This document shows positions 17,014 to 25,604 of a stretch of DNA of 64,000 bases, piece after piece. A program made the position numbers and the translations under genes. Below the pieces are notes generated by a model. It did not search any database, had not been told where the DNA came from, and was given only the letters and a program-made list of their open reading frames with translations. The DNA is taken from contig NZ_CP025116.1 in NCBI RefSeq assembly GCF_002831625.1, positions 1,564,501 to 1,628,500 of the forward strand, in the 5' to 3' direction. This stretch comes from Nonlabens sp. MB-3u-79 (GTDB taxonomy: Bacteria; Bacteroidota; Bacteroidia; Flavobacteriales; Flavobacteriaceae). Each line of letters opens with the position of its first letter. The first letter of the stretch is position 1.

Positions 17014-20000
17014 TTACTTATTCTTCTCCTTCTCAATAACCAAATAGTCCAACTCCAGTTTATTAAACTCCTCATTAAACTTTTTAATATCAGAATTCAA
17101 CACTCCATCAAAAACAGCCAGTTGCTTTTCAATTTCGGCAGTGAGTTCGTTTTTAACCTCTATACTTTGAGAAGTAGGAGCAAAGTCACCTATTTGTACA
17201 AGGCTATTTAAATGAGCCAGTTTGTTTGTCAATCGTATCGGGAAATTTAAAGGGTCTTGACCGCTGCGGTTTTGAGTCTGATACAAGGCTTTTTCTACTT
17301 CGTCAAATTTCTTTTTCATCTCCTTAGACATAGCAATCATGTCCTTAATTCCTTGCTCTTCTCTACCGGCATACAATCCTTCAAATGCACTCAGCTTTGT
17401 ATTAAAGGAACGTATGTTTTTAATAGACTTGTGCGCTTTATCTACGGTAGCATTGATCTCACTTACAAAGTCAAATTGTGCTTGCATATCGGCCTCGCTA
17501 GCTTCACTAGTAGGAGTAGAGATAATGCTTATAGGTTGGGATTGCTTTTGGCCATTGACGATCAGTTCCACTTTATAAGTTCCAGGTACGGCTTTAGCGC
17601 CAGAAAGATCGGCCCACCACAATATCATTCCTGGTAGTTTTTCAGCACCGTCATAAACCGTATCCCAATTAAAAGAATTAGCTCCTTTTTTAACTTCCAG
17701 CTTATCCGTTTTATCATAAGTAGCATAGGTTTTAATCAGCTTCTCTTTTGAATCGTAGAACGAAAGCGAGATACTGTCTTTATCGGTTACTTCAGGCAAG
17801 TAGTAATGTACTTGTACGCCAGCAGGATGATTTGCTCCTTCAGTAAGTGATCCAGCTCTTCCGTTTCCTTCCATGCGATAAGCTGTTTTAGGTTCAAAGA
17901 GTTGGTTGGTGTTTTGCTTTCGCGAAAGCGAGCTACTAAAAGCATCTCTAACCAATCCTAAATCATCATGAATCCATAAACTTCTTCCTTGTGTAGCGAT
18001 AATAAGGTTGTTGTCTTTTACGGCTAAATCGGTCACAGGAACAATCGGTAAATTCATTTGAAAGGATTTCCACGATTTTCCATCATTAGTTGAAATGTAT
18101 AAACCAGTTTCTGTTCCTGCATAAAGCATTCCTTGTACTTGGTCATCTTCACGAACGACTCTGGTAAAATGCTCTGCTGGAATGCCATCCGTTATTTTTT
18201 CCCATGACTTTCCGTAATCTGTTGTTTTGTATAAATACGGACTAAAATCACCTAGTTTGTACCTGGTTGCAGCTACATAACAAGTTGCTGCATCATAGCG
18301 GCTAGGTTCTATACTGTTGATCTGAGCCCATTCTGGCATTCCCTTAGGAGTGATGTTTACCCAGTTTTTTCCAGCATCTTTAGAAAGGTGTATCAGTCCA
18401 TCATCACTTCCTACCCAAAGTTCGCCAGCGTTCAGCGGACTTTCTGCTGCAGCAAAAATGGTACAGTAATACTCTACTCCTGTGTTGTCTTGTGTAATTG
18501 GTCCTCCACTAGAAACGAGTTTAGTAGGGTCATTTCTTGTTAAGTCTGGTGAGATGGTTTCCCAACTTTGACCTTCATTGGTCGTAACGTGAACGTTGTT
18601 TGAAAAAGCATAAAGCTTATTAGGTTCATGTTGAGAGAATAAAATAGGGAAGTTCCATTGGAAACGGTATTTCATTCCTTCGGCACCATGTCCCATTGGG
18701 TTGTCTGGCCATACATTAACGGCGCGTTGGGATTTAGTTTTGTGATTGTATCGGGTCAAGAAACCGCCATAACTACCACCGTATACGATGTCGTTATTTT
18801 TAGGATCTATCGCGATGTGTGCGCTTTCTCCACCTGCTGTTTCTTCCCAGTCGCTATCGGAGATACTGCGACCAGTAGTGCGGTGCGGTATTCTAATGGT
18901 TCCATTATCTTGTTGTGCCACATAGATGCGGTAAGGGAATGAATCGTCTGTGGCGACTCTGTAATATTGTGCGGTAGGCTGATTGTGATAGGTGCTCCAA
19001 GTTTCTCCACCGTCATAAGTGATTTGTGCACCACCATCATCTCCCATAATCATGCGGTTAGGGTCTTCTGGAGCGATCCATAAATCGTGGTGATCACCAT
19101 GTGGCGCTCGTGCACTGCTAAAGTTTTTTCCTCCGTCGGTACTTTTATGGTAGTTCACGTTTACTACGTATAACTTATCGATGTCTTCCGTATCTGCATA
19201 AATACGAGAATAATACCAAGCACGTTGTCTTAGGCTTCTATCATCATTTGTTTTTTTCCAAGTCAGTCCTGCATCATCACTTCGGTATAAACCTCCTTCT
19301 TCTTTATTTTCTACAATAGCATAGACTCGGTCTGAACTTACCGGAGAAACGGTAATTCCCATAATTCCTAAAGTTCCTTTTGCAAAGCCTTCATTATTTG
19401 AAATTTCCTTCCAAGTCTCCCCATAGTCTGTACTTTTCCAAAGCGCACTACCATCTCCACCACTAGATAGGCTATAAGGTGTGCGTTGTAACCTCCACGT
19501 ACTTGCATACAGCACTCGTGCATTACTAGGGTCGATGATTAAATCTACGGCACCAGCCATGTCATTAACAAACAATGTTTTGTTCCAAGACTTACCTCCA
19601 TCAGTACTTTTATAAACACCGCGTTCGTCAGTAGGTTTATAGATGTTTCCTAAAACTGCTGCATAAACGGTATTGGGGTCATTTGGATCAATGGCGATAC
19701 GCGGTACGTGACGGCTTTGTGGTAACCCAGCAGCTGTCCATGTTTTTCCAGCATCTTCTGTCTTCCATAAACCATAACCGCTGGATACATTTCCACGCAC
19801 TGTTTTTTCTCCACCACCTACATAAATCACATTATGATCACTAGGTGCCACACTTACCGCTCCTATTGAGCCGCCAAAAAAGCCATCAGAGATATTGCTC
19901 CAAGTGCGTCCACCATCCAGGGTCTTCCATACACCACCACCGGTACTACCAAAATAGAACAAGTTAGGTTTTCCAGGAACTCCAGTTACCGCAGCACTTC

Positions 20001-20145
20001 TTCCGCCACGGAAGGGTCCGAGTAATCTGAATTCTTGTGATTCATAGAGTTTTTGCTCTTCAGGAGGCTCTGGTAACTGTTGAGACTCCGCTTTCGCGAA
20101 AGCGAGAATAGTAAAAATAAACAGGAAGTAATAAAGCTTATTCAT
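17014..20145 (-). CDS. Large secreted beta-propeller protein (sortilin/VPS10-like, BNR repeats)
   Basis: A 1043-residue exported protein with signal peptide (ending near ALAFAKAES). The N-terminal 720 residues hold many BNR/Asp-box motifs (SxDxGxTW, for example TLDGGRTWSN, STDGGKSWNK, STDYGETWKE), which form sialidase/sortilin-type beta-propellers. A following region (about 800-900) looks like a beta-sandwich with PGTYKVELIVNG, and the end is coiled coil. Databases often name such proteins glycosyl hydrolases, but no catalytic site is evident. No T9SS sorting domain is seen, so it may be periplasmic. Two copies of the 14-bp palindrome lie in it, one at the signal peptide end. Confidence 0.85.
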   Translation of the reverse strand: MNKLYYFLFIFTILAFAKAESQQLPEPPEEQKLYESQEFRLLGPFRGGRSAAVTGVPGKPNLFYFGSTGGGVWKTLDGGRTWSNISDGFFGGSIGAVSVAPSDHNVIYVGGGEKTVRGNVSSGYGLWKTEDAGKTWTAAGLPQSRHVPRIAIDPNDPNTVYAAVLGNIYKPTDERGVYKSTDGGKSWNKTLFVNDMAGAVDLIIDPSNARVLYASTWRLQRTPYSLSSGGDGSALWKSTDYGETWKEISNNEGFAKGTLGIMGITVSPVSSDRVYAIVENKEEGGLYRSDDAGLTWKKTNDDRSLRQRAWYYSRIYADTEDIDKLYVVNVNYHKSTDGGKNFSSARAPHGDHHDLWIAPEDPNRMIMGDDGGAQITYDGGETWSTYHNQPTAQYYRVATDDSFPYRIYVAQQDNGTIRIPHRTTGRSISDSDWEETAGGESAHIAIDPKNNDIVYGGSYGGFLTRYNHKTKSQRAVNVWPDNPMGHGAEGMKYRFQWNFPILFSQHEPNKLYAFSNNVHVTTNEGQSWETISPDLTRNDPTKLVSSGGPITQDNTGVEYYCTIFAAAESPLNAGELWVGSDDGLIHLSKDAGKNWVNITPKGMPEWAQINSIEPSRYDAATCYVAATRYKLGDFSPYLYKTTDYGKSWEKITDGIPAEHFTRVVREDDQVQGMLYAGTETGLYISTNDGKSWKSFQMNLPIVPVTDLAVKDNNLIIATQGRSLWIHDDLGLVRDAFSSSLSRKQNTNQLFEPKTAYRMEGNGRAGSLTEGANHPAGVQVHYYLPEVTDKDSISLSFYDSKEKLIKTYATYDKTDKLEVKKGANSFNWDTVYDGAEKLPGMILWWADLSGAKAVPGTYKVELIVNGQKQSQPISIISTPTSEASEADMQAQFDFVSEINATVDKAHKSIKNIRSFNTKLSAFEGLYAGREEQGIKDMIAMSKEMKKKFDEVEKALYQTQNRSGQDPLNFPIRLTNKLAHLNSLVQIGDFAPTSQSIEVKNELTAEIEKQLAVFDGVLNSDIKKFNEEFNKLELDYLVIEKEKNK
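17916..17929. repeat. 14-bp palindrome GCTTTCGCGAAAGC
   Basis: Perfect copy inside the beta-propeller gene, read as LSRKQ. Confidence 0.85.
20090..20103. repeat. 14-bp palindrome GCTTTCGCGAAAGC
   Basis: Perfect copy, read as AFAKA at the end of the signal peptide of the beta-propeller protein, where it supplies small residues at the likely cleavage site. Confidence 0.85.
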
Positions 20146-20174
20146 GGTCAGATAATTTTCTTTAAAGATAATGG

Positions 20175-20510
20175 ATGAATTTGAATTTAGGAAAGAGAAA
20201 TTTCAAGGACGAGTTCTTTCTCATTTATAAGGGGTTGGTGGGGGTAGGCGCGATATATGTTGGGATTGAAGTGCATACGACAGGTGTTGCTTACCAAGCA
20301 GGAATAGAGGTGTACCCTATCAAACCAATTAGCCTACAAGCCTCTTTCAAACAATTTTTTATCCATGAAAGCAATATTAATAAACTGAAATTCCAGTTAA
20401 GACACCACAGAAAGAGGACTGCTTATTTTACGGGTTATCAGGATTGCTCTATAGGTGGAGTAAACGCTTCTGGTGTAGTTTTGGGAGTGGATTTTGGCTT
20501 TAACAAATAG
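20175..20510 (+). CDS. Hypothetical protein, strand-rich
   Basis: A 111-residue frame divergent from the beta-propeller gene, only 29 bp away. It has alternating hydrophobic segments (GVGAIYVGIEVHTTGVAYQ; YPIKPISLQASFKQFF) and ends with GVVLGVDFGFNK, an aromatic ending like those of outer-membrane barrel strands. There is no signal peptide, so it may be a truncated remnant of a larger barrel protein or a small intact protein. I do not recognise it. Confidence 0.5.
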   Translation: MNLNLGKRNFKDEFFLIYKGLVGVGAIYVGIEVHTTGVAYQAGIEVYPIKPISLQASFKQFFIHESNINKLKFQLRHHRKRTAYFTGYQDCSIGGVNASGVVLGVDFGFNK

Positions 20511-20535
20511 ATATAGGCATTGGTATTTTTTAGGC

Positions 20536-20560
20536 AGAATGATAAATGTCATTCTTTATT
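20536..20560 (+). terminator. Weak terminator-like hairpin
   Basis: AGAATGA (20536-20542) pairs with TCATTCT (20549-20555), followed by TTATT. It follows the small hypothetical gene. Confidence 0.35.
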
Positions 20561-20592
20561 GATTAATGGTTTATTATTTTTAAAATCAAATA

Positions 20593-21063
20593 ATGTTGAT
20601 GATGATGAGAACCTTAAACACCAGTGAAAAAGCCTCCATACTCCATAACAATTATATAGGGAACTTAGGTTATATATACAATAACAAACCCATTATTGTA
20701 CCCATCACCTATTTCTATAACGAAGAGCAACATAACATTATCTGTTACTCAGGTAATGGGCATAAAACAAATGCTTTAAGAAAAACAAATGCAGTGTCAT
20801 TATGTGTGTCTGTTATAGATTCAGTTAACAGCTGGGAATCGGTTTTAGTGCAAGGTATTTATGAAGAGCATACAGGAAGTAGTGCTAAAGCCATCCTTCA
20901 TCAGTTTTCAATAGGAGTAAAAAAAATTATCTTGAACCAAGAGCAGAGACATTTAGATTTTATCAATCAATTTTCTAGCAGGATATATAATGACGATATA
21001 CCTATCGTATTTACTATAAACATAGAAGGTATTACGGGTAAAAGGAGGGAATTTCAATCGTAA
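20593..21063 (+). CDS. Pyridoxamine 5'-phosphate oxidase-like flavin-binding protein
   Basis: A 156-residue protein of the split-barrel FMN-binding superfamily. The pattern GNLGYIYNNKPIIVPITYFYN, then ICYSGNGHKTNALRKTNAVSLCV and SWESVLVQGIYEE, matches the PNPOx-like group often annotated as pyridoxamine oxidase-like or nitroimidazole-resistance proteins. The substrate is unknown. Several ATG codons stand at the start (MLMMM), so the exact initiator is uncertain by up to four codons. It converges on the AraC gene 14 bp away. Confidence 0.82.
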   Translation: MLMMMRTLNTSEKASILHNNYIGNLGYIYNNKPIIVPITYFYNEEQHNIICYSGNGHKTNALRKTNAVSLCVSVIDSVNSWESVLVQGIYEEHTGSSAKAILHQFSIGVKKIILNQEQRHLDFINQFSSRIYNDDIPIVFTINIEGITGKRREFQS

Positions 21064-21077
21064 AGGTAAGTGCTTAT

Positions 21078-21911
21078 TTATTCTTTTTTCCTAAAGGCCA
21101 TAGGTGATACACCAACTTGGGTTTTAAAAAATTTAGAAAAATGACTGGGCTCGTTATAGCCTAGTTCATAAGAGATTTCTTCAGCACTTTTATCAGAGTA
21201 CAGCAGTAATCTTTTTGCCTCAGCAGCGATACGCCCATTGATGATTTTCAAGGGCGAGTTCACGTCGTGCTTTTTAAAGAAATTGGAAAGTGTTTTAGGC
21301 GATTTAAAAAGCAAGTCGGCATAGTCAGCAACTTGATGTTTTTCTTTAAAATGCTGCTCTACTAGAATATTAAACTTCCTGATGAGTTCCACTTGTTTTA
21401 CCGATAGAGCCGCCTGATTAGTTTCTAGTTTTATCAATCGAGTTGAGGTGATGAGCATGCGCTTTAAAAGGGTGCGTAACATCTCTCCCTGAATGTGGTC
21501 TTTAGTAGCAAACTCTTCTTGGAATAAAACCAACATCGCATTAAAACTGCGTTGATCTTTTTTGTTTAATTCAATTACAGGTGCGTTTGAAGAACCGTAA
21601 AACAAAAGCCCCATACAAGAAACTTCAGAATCGTTGTGTTGTATGCAGTAGAACTCCCGATTGAAAATAAAAGCCATCAAACCATCATTTTCTTTAGGGA
21701 TAGTGACCCTATTTTCAGGCGTACAAAAAAGCACTTGATTCTTTTTAAGAACTATTTCATAGCCGTCTATGGTTAAACGCTCCTGACCTTCCGTACACCA
21801 TATGATTTTATACAATCCCTTTTCTTGAAGGAGTTGCAGCGATGGGCCACATTGAAAGTTAGTAACAGTAAACCTACCGTCTTCTTTTATGTTATGATGA
21901 TCTAATTTCAT
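21078..21911 (-). CDS. AraC-family transcriptional regulator
   Basis: A 277-residue regulator. The N-terminal part (residues 1-150) is a cupin-like sensing domain (LTIDGYEIVLKKNQVLFCTP), and the C-terminal 100 residues hold the two AraC helix-turn-helix motifs (VADYADLLFKSPKTLSNFFK; AEEISYELGYNEPSHFSKFF) ending GVSPMAFRK. It probably binds DNA in response to a small molecule. It is convergent with the flavin-binding gene; no target is obvious. Confidence 0.9.
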   Translation of the reverse strand: MKLDHHNIKEDGRFTVTNFQCGPSLQLLQEKGLYKIIWCTEGQERLTIDGYEIVLKKNQVLFCTPENRVTIPKENDGLMAFIFNREFYCIQHNDSEVSCMGLLFYGSSNAPVIELNKKDQRSFNAMLVLFQEEFATKDHIQGEMLRTLLKRMLITSTRLIKLETNQAALSVKQVELIRKFNILVEQHFKEKHQVADYADLLFKSPKTLSNFFKKHDVNSPLKIINGRIAAEAKRLLLYSDKSAEEISYELGYNEPSHFSKFFKTQVGVSPMAFRKKE

Positions 21912-22011
21912 ACGCTAAATGTAGGAAGAATATATAACTAAGTTCAAATAAGCCTCAAAATGTCTCATCAATATAAATTTCTTTTAGGAGACCATAGGGA
22001 GCCTTGAGGCA

Positions 22012-22314
22012 TTAAGACTTGAGGTGTTTTCTCATGGAGCCTATTCCGCCAGCGTTTACTACTTTAAAGCCTTTTGCCTTCAGTTTTGTAGCGGCGATAT
22101 TACTTCTTCCACCCATGGCACAATAAACAATAACAGGTTTGTTTTTATCAAGACTGTCTAACTTCTGGTCGATGCCTTGAACAGGGATGTTTTTAGAACC
22201 TTCAATATGATTTCCATTAAATTCTGAAGAGGTACGCACGTCCAGTAATAAAGCACCTTCCTTAAGGTACTTTTGAATCATTTCTTTTTTCTTGTTGTTA
22301 AATAGCCCGAACAT
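22012..22314 (-). CDS. Single-domain rhodanese-like protein
   Basis: A 100-residue rhodanese domain. The start of the domain is ALLLDVRTSSEFNGNHIEGS, and the active-site loop is CAMGGRS with the catalytic Cys at about residue 66. Such proteins carry sulfur as a persulfide or act in redox and sulfur trafficking. No signal peptide is present, so it is cytoplasmic. It is monocistronic. Confidence 0.9.
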   Translation of the reverse strand: MFGLFNNKKKEMIQKYLKEGALLLDVRTSSEFNGNHIEGSKNIPVQGIDQKLDSLDKNKPVIVYCAMGGRSNIAATKLKAKGFKVVNAGGIGSMRKHLKS

Positions 22315-22460
22315 ATTTTTATTTTTAAGACGTTTGTTTTTCCATTACTTACCGGCAAAGTAATGAAATGTTATGTGATGCTTGCCAGATTTTATGTTGA
22401 AAGGAGACCTGAAACAAAAGACTTAGAAATCATCTCGTTTTTAATTCTTATTTTAGAATC

Positions 22461-23111
22461 ATGGAAGGAATTATAGGGAATATTTTTATTGGTCTTCTGT
22501 TAGGGCTGGTGATTATTTACTTCCTAGCAGCAGCAGATAGACAGGAGCAAAATGACAAGCGACAGCAAAGAGGACAAGAGCAAAACAGACGGCAACTTCA
22601 ACGGGACCAAATACTAAAGGAATTAGCTCATAGGCCATCGGAAAACAGCATACCCAAAACGAAGGCGGTAACATTGCTTTATCAATTTGCAGCCAGTAAA
22701 AACCACTTTACTTTAAAAGACATCGAACAGGGTACTAGAATTCTTCAAAGGCATTATGCAGAAAGCATCGAAAATAAGATGGCTTATAAAATGAACTTTC
22801 CCGAAAAAGAACTTCTCCGTTTTGAGCCTAAAGAAACCTTACAACTGCTTGCGATCATCAACGAAGCTTTATATAACTCCGTTACTCATTCTCAAGCCAG
22901 TTTTGTTTTTAGTATTGCATCTGTAGCACATGGAAAATTGAACGTCATCACACACGATAATGGTATAGGATACGACCGAAGAGTAAACCCAGATCACAAC
23001 GGAATTAATAGTATTAAAAAAGCTGTGCAAGATTTAAAAGGAGATTTAAAACTGACAAGCAGCATAGGTAACGGTACCATAGTCAACGTAGAAATACCTA
23101 TTCATTGGTAA
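22461..23111 (+). CDS. Membrane-anchored histidine-kinase-type ATPase, orphan
   Basis: A 216-residue protein with one N-terminal transmembrane helix (residues 4-24, GNIFIGLLLGLVIIYFLAAA), a Gln/Arg-rich cytoplasmic stretch (25-55), and a C-terminal GHKL ATPase domain of the LuxR-partner kinase type: N-box INEALYNSVTHSQA, G1 DNGIGYD, and GNGTIVNVEIP. A clear dimerisation/phosphoacceptor helix of the ERxRIAxxLHD type is missing; the only candidate His is in KELAHRP near residue 56. No response regulator gene is adjacent. It could be a degenerate kinase or an accessory ATPase. Confidence 0.75.
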   Translation: MEGIIGNIFIGLLLGLVIIYFLAAADRQEQNDKRQQRGQEQNRRQLQRDQILKELAHRPSENSIPKTKAVTLLYQFAASKNHFTLKDIEQGTRILQRHYAESIENKMAYKMNFPEKELLRFEPKETLQLLAIINEALYNSVTHSQASFVFSIASVAHGKLNVITHDNGIGYDRRVNPDHNGINSIKKAVQDLKGDLKLTSSIGNGTIVNVEIPIHW

Positions 23112-23207
23112 AGAATTGTATAGTAGCAGCTACAAAATCAGGAGTAAAATAATAAAATGCTTCACCACTACAATAGTGTCTTTATGTCTGTTACTGCTTG
23201 ATTTCTT

Positions 23208-24860
23208 CTAACTTATTAACTCTTCAATTTCTTCAATCAAAAGCCACTGATTTGGATACTCATTTTCAACTCTAACTTTTAATTTTTCTAATAATGGTTT
23301 GTTGATCTTATCCTCTTCTCTGAAATGACGTACCTTCTCGTAAAGCTTTTGAATAGCGATTTGTTCTTTAGTAAAAATTGATTTGATCGTTTTGACGTCA
23401 CTTTCGTGATATACCTGGTCAAAACTGTAATAGTCTGCAGGACCGGCATAAGCACTTGTTATTTCTTTTCCTACGGCTAGGTTCAACATTCCATCTGCTG
23501 GTGAAAAGAGAATTTCATCCTTATAACTTACCGTACAATCGATAAACTGAATCAGCATTAATTTACCGTTCACATTACGCTGTCCAGTAACGTTTAACCC
23601 TTCTACTTTAATACCACTTTCATAAGTGAATTCAATGCGCTCGTTATCATAGAAGTTATAAGCCTGTAAATCTCGTGGTCCCATATCTTCTATGGCTAGA
23701 TTAATACCTTTAAGCTTTCCTAGCGGTGATAAGAATCCTTGTTTATGAGTTGCTGTTCCATGACCTATGAGTTCTTTTTCTCGATAAGCCAGTGCACTAG
23801 GCCCAGAGGTTTCAAAATACACCACATGATTATCATCGTTAGTAATCATGCGCGTAAAAATACCGCTTACTTGGAGCCCAGTGCTTATTTCTATAGTTCC
23901 CAAAGACTTAGAATTAATCAGTTTTTGCAATCCACGATGTCCACCTTTACGTACCGCCATGGTGTTAGCAAACTCTTCTAAGACTTCACTTAAATGAGCA
24001 AAATTAGGAGTCACATAGAGATGAGGTTGCTTTCTAGTAATATCAAAATCTTGATAAGCCGCATCAATAGAATAAGGTCTTTTTTCAACGCCAGGTTCTA
24101 GACAGCTTTTACTTTCTCCTATACTGGATAATAATCCAGCTCCATATAATTTAGGACTTTCCAGTGTACCTACGAGTCCGTATTCTACCGTCCACCAGTG
24201 CAGGTTTCTGACGAGCGACATTTCGCTAGGGGTTACTTTTTTATTTTGCAGACGCTCTATTTCAGCCTCTGCTGCTGCGATTTCTTTATCTAATTTCGCA
24301 TCTTTCTTTTCACTTCGTACTTCTTTAAGAATAGAAATTTTACGCACTGCTTCATACATCTCATGGTCGTGAGCGCTAGAAATAGCTTTGCTGCCTATCT
24401 CGCCAAAACGTCTTAGATATTCTGCATAATCGGGACTCGCGATAATAGGTGCGTGACCCGCTGCTTCATGAATGATATCTGGTGCTGGTGTGTATTCTAT
24501 GTTGTCCAGCTTTCTAATATCAGCCGCGATGACGAGTATTTTATAAGCTTGAAATTCCATAAATGCCGCTGGTGGTATAAAACCATCTACTGCTACAGCT
24601 GCCCAACCTATTTCTTTAAGTATGCGATTCATTCCATACATAGACGGAATATAGTCTATAGAAATACCAGTCTTTTTCAATCCTGCGAGGTAAGAACCAT
24701 GTGCCACTTGACTCAGGAATTCCACATTTTTGCGCATCACATGACGCCATACTGCTTGATCTTGATAGGTATAAAGCTCGTAGTTTTGTGGCTTTATAAA
24801 TTGTTTTAAGTGTGGCGGTAATCTGTCAACGAGGGGATTGGTTTCTATATTCTCTAGCAT
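23208..24860 (-). CDS. Aromatic amino acid hydroxylase (phenylalanine 4-monooxygenase-like)
   Basis: A 550-residue pterin-dependent iron hydroxylase, twice the length of the roughly 270-residue proteobacterial PhhA. The catalytic domain occupies about residues 1-320. Iron ligands are in HEAAGHAP (two His) and the downstream Glu in WWTVEYGLVG. The C-terminal 230 residues (from about 330; contains HVVYFETSGPSALAYREKEL) form an extra domain seen in Bacteroidota homologues and of unknown role. The family converts Phe to Tyr with tetrahydropterin and oxygen; Phe is the likely but unproven substrate. It is divergent from the TetR gene. Confidence 0.88.
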   Translation of the reverse strand: MLENIETNPLVDRLPPHLKQFIKPQNYELYTYQDQAVWRHVMRKNVEFLSQVAHGSYLAGLKKTGISIDYIPSMYGMNRILKEIGWAAVAVDGFIPPAAFMEFQAYKILVIAADIRKLDNIEYTPAPDIIHEAAGHAPIIASPDYAEYLRRFGEIGSKAISSAHDHEMYEAVRKISILKEVRSEKKDAKLDKEIAAAEAEIERLQNKKVTPSEMSLVRNLHWWTVEYGLVGTLESPKLYGAGLLSSIGESKSCLEPGVEKRPYSIDAAYQDFDITRKQPHLYVTPNFAHLSEVLEEFANTMAVRKGGHRGLQKLINSKSLGTIEISTGLQVSGIFTRMITNDDNHVVYFETSGPSALAYREKELIGHGTATHKQGFLSPLGKLKGINLAIEDMGPRDLQAYNFYDNERIEFTYESGIKVEGLNVTGQRNVNGKLMLIQFIDCTVSYKDEILFSPADGMLNLAVGKEITSAYAGPADYYSFDQVYHESDVKTIKSIFTKEQIAIQKLYEKVRHFREEDKINKPLLEKLKVRVENEYPNQWLLIEEIEELIS

Positions 24861-25026
24861 TATATTAGGATAAAGCTCAAAGCTAGGCTAAAACTAATTA
24901 TTATAATTATGGAACATTGACTTTCACTTAATTTTAATTAGCACCACCTGTATGTTGTAAATACTATGATTCGATATAAGTTGATGACTCTTGTTTTAAA
25001 GTAGAAAAGTAACCTGTTACATCTCT

Positions 25027-25034
25027 TATATTTG
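25027..25034 (+). promoter_or_regulatory. Candidate -7 element for the TetR gene
   Basis: TATATTTG matches TAnnTTTG and ends 6 nt before the chosen ATG at 25041. The expected transcription start would be within a few bases of the start codon, giving a nearly leaderless mRNA. Confidence 0.55.
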
Positions 25035-25040
25035 CATCTT

Positions 25041-25604
25041 ATGTCTCGCAAAAAACAAATTCTCAAAACCGCTGCACAACTTTTTAAAGATCGAGGTTAT
25101 AGCGCAGTGACCATGCGTGATCTAGCTGCTGCTATGGATATGAAAGCGGCCAGTTTGTACAACCATATCTCTGGAAAGCAGGAGATTCTCGCCACCTTGA
25201 TCCTTGAGGTAGCGCAAGAGTTTACTGCGGGCATGGATGCTGTTGAGGAGAATGATAATTCCGCTTTCGCGAAAGCGGAGCAGCTCATCTTATTACACAT
25301 AAAAATAGCTCTTGAATACACCAACGCATTGGCCGTTTTAAATACCGACTGGATGCATCTGGAAGGGAAACAATACCAGCAATACATACAGCTAAGAAAG
25401 AATTATGAGCTCGATTTTAAAAAGATTCTAGAAAGCGGTATCGCTACTGGAGAGTTCAAAAAATTGAGTGTGGAGACCCTGCTTTTTAACCTCTTAAGCA
25501 CCTTGAGATCTATCTATTTATGGATACCAAAAAAGTCGACGACCGAAGTAGCCGACCTTAAAAAAGAGTTGCCTCAAATATTACTTACAGGAATTAGTTC
25601 TTAG
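25041..25604 (+). CDS. TetR/AcrR-family transcriptional regulator
   Basis: A 187-residue regulator. The N-terminal DNA-binding domain is typical (RKKQILKTAAQLFKDRGYSA; MRDLAAAMDMKAASLYNHIS), followed by an all-helical ligand domain. A possible TTG start at 25032 is rejected because it overlaps the -7 element; ATG 25041 gives the usual MSRKKQIL start. It overlaps the 3' end of the convergent alkene reductase gene by 11 bp and is divergent from the hydroxylase gene, either of which may be its target. A 14-bp palindrome copy encodes AFAKA at residues 75-79. Confidence 0.9.
   Translation: MSRKKQILKTAAQLFKDRGYSAVTMRDLAAAMDMKAASLYNHISGKQEILATLILEVAQEFTAGMDAVEENDNSAFAKAEQLILLHIKIALEYTNALAVLNTDWMHLEGKQYQQYIQLRKNYELDFKKILESGIATGEFKKLSVETLLFNLLSTLRSIYLWIPKKSTTEVADLKKELPQILLTGISS
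25263..25276. repeat. 14-bp palindrome GCTTTCGCGAAAGC
   Basis: Perfect copy inside the TetR gene, read as AFAKA; symmetry extends one G/C pair further on each side (CCGC...GCGG). Confidence 0.85.

Noticed and set aside
18658..19040. Open frames opposite the beta-propeller gene
   Set aside because: They are antisense to a clear BNR-repeat protein and show no protein-like features.
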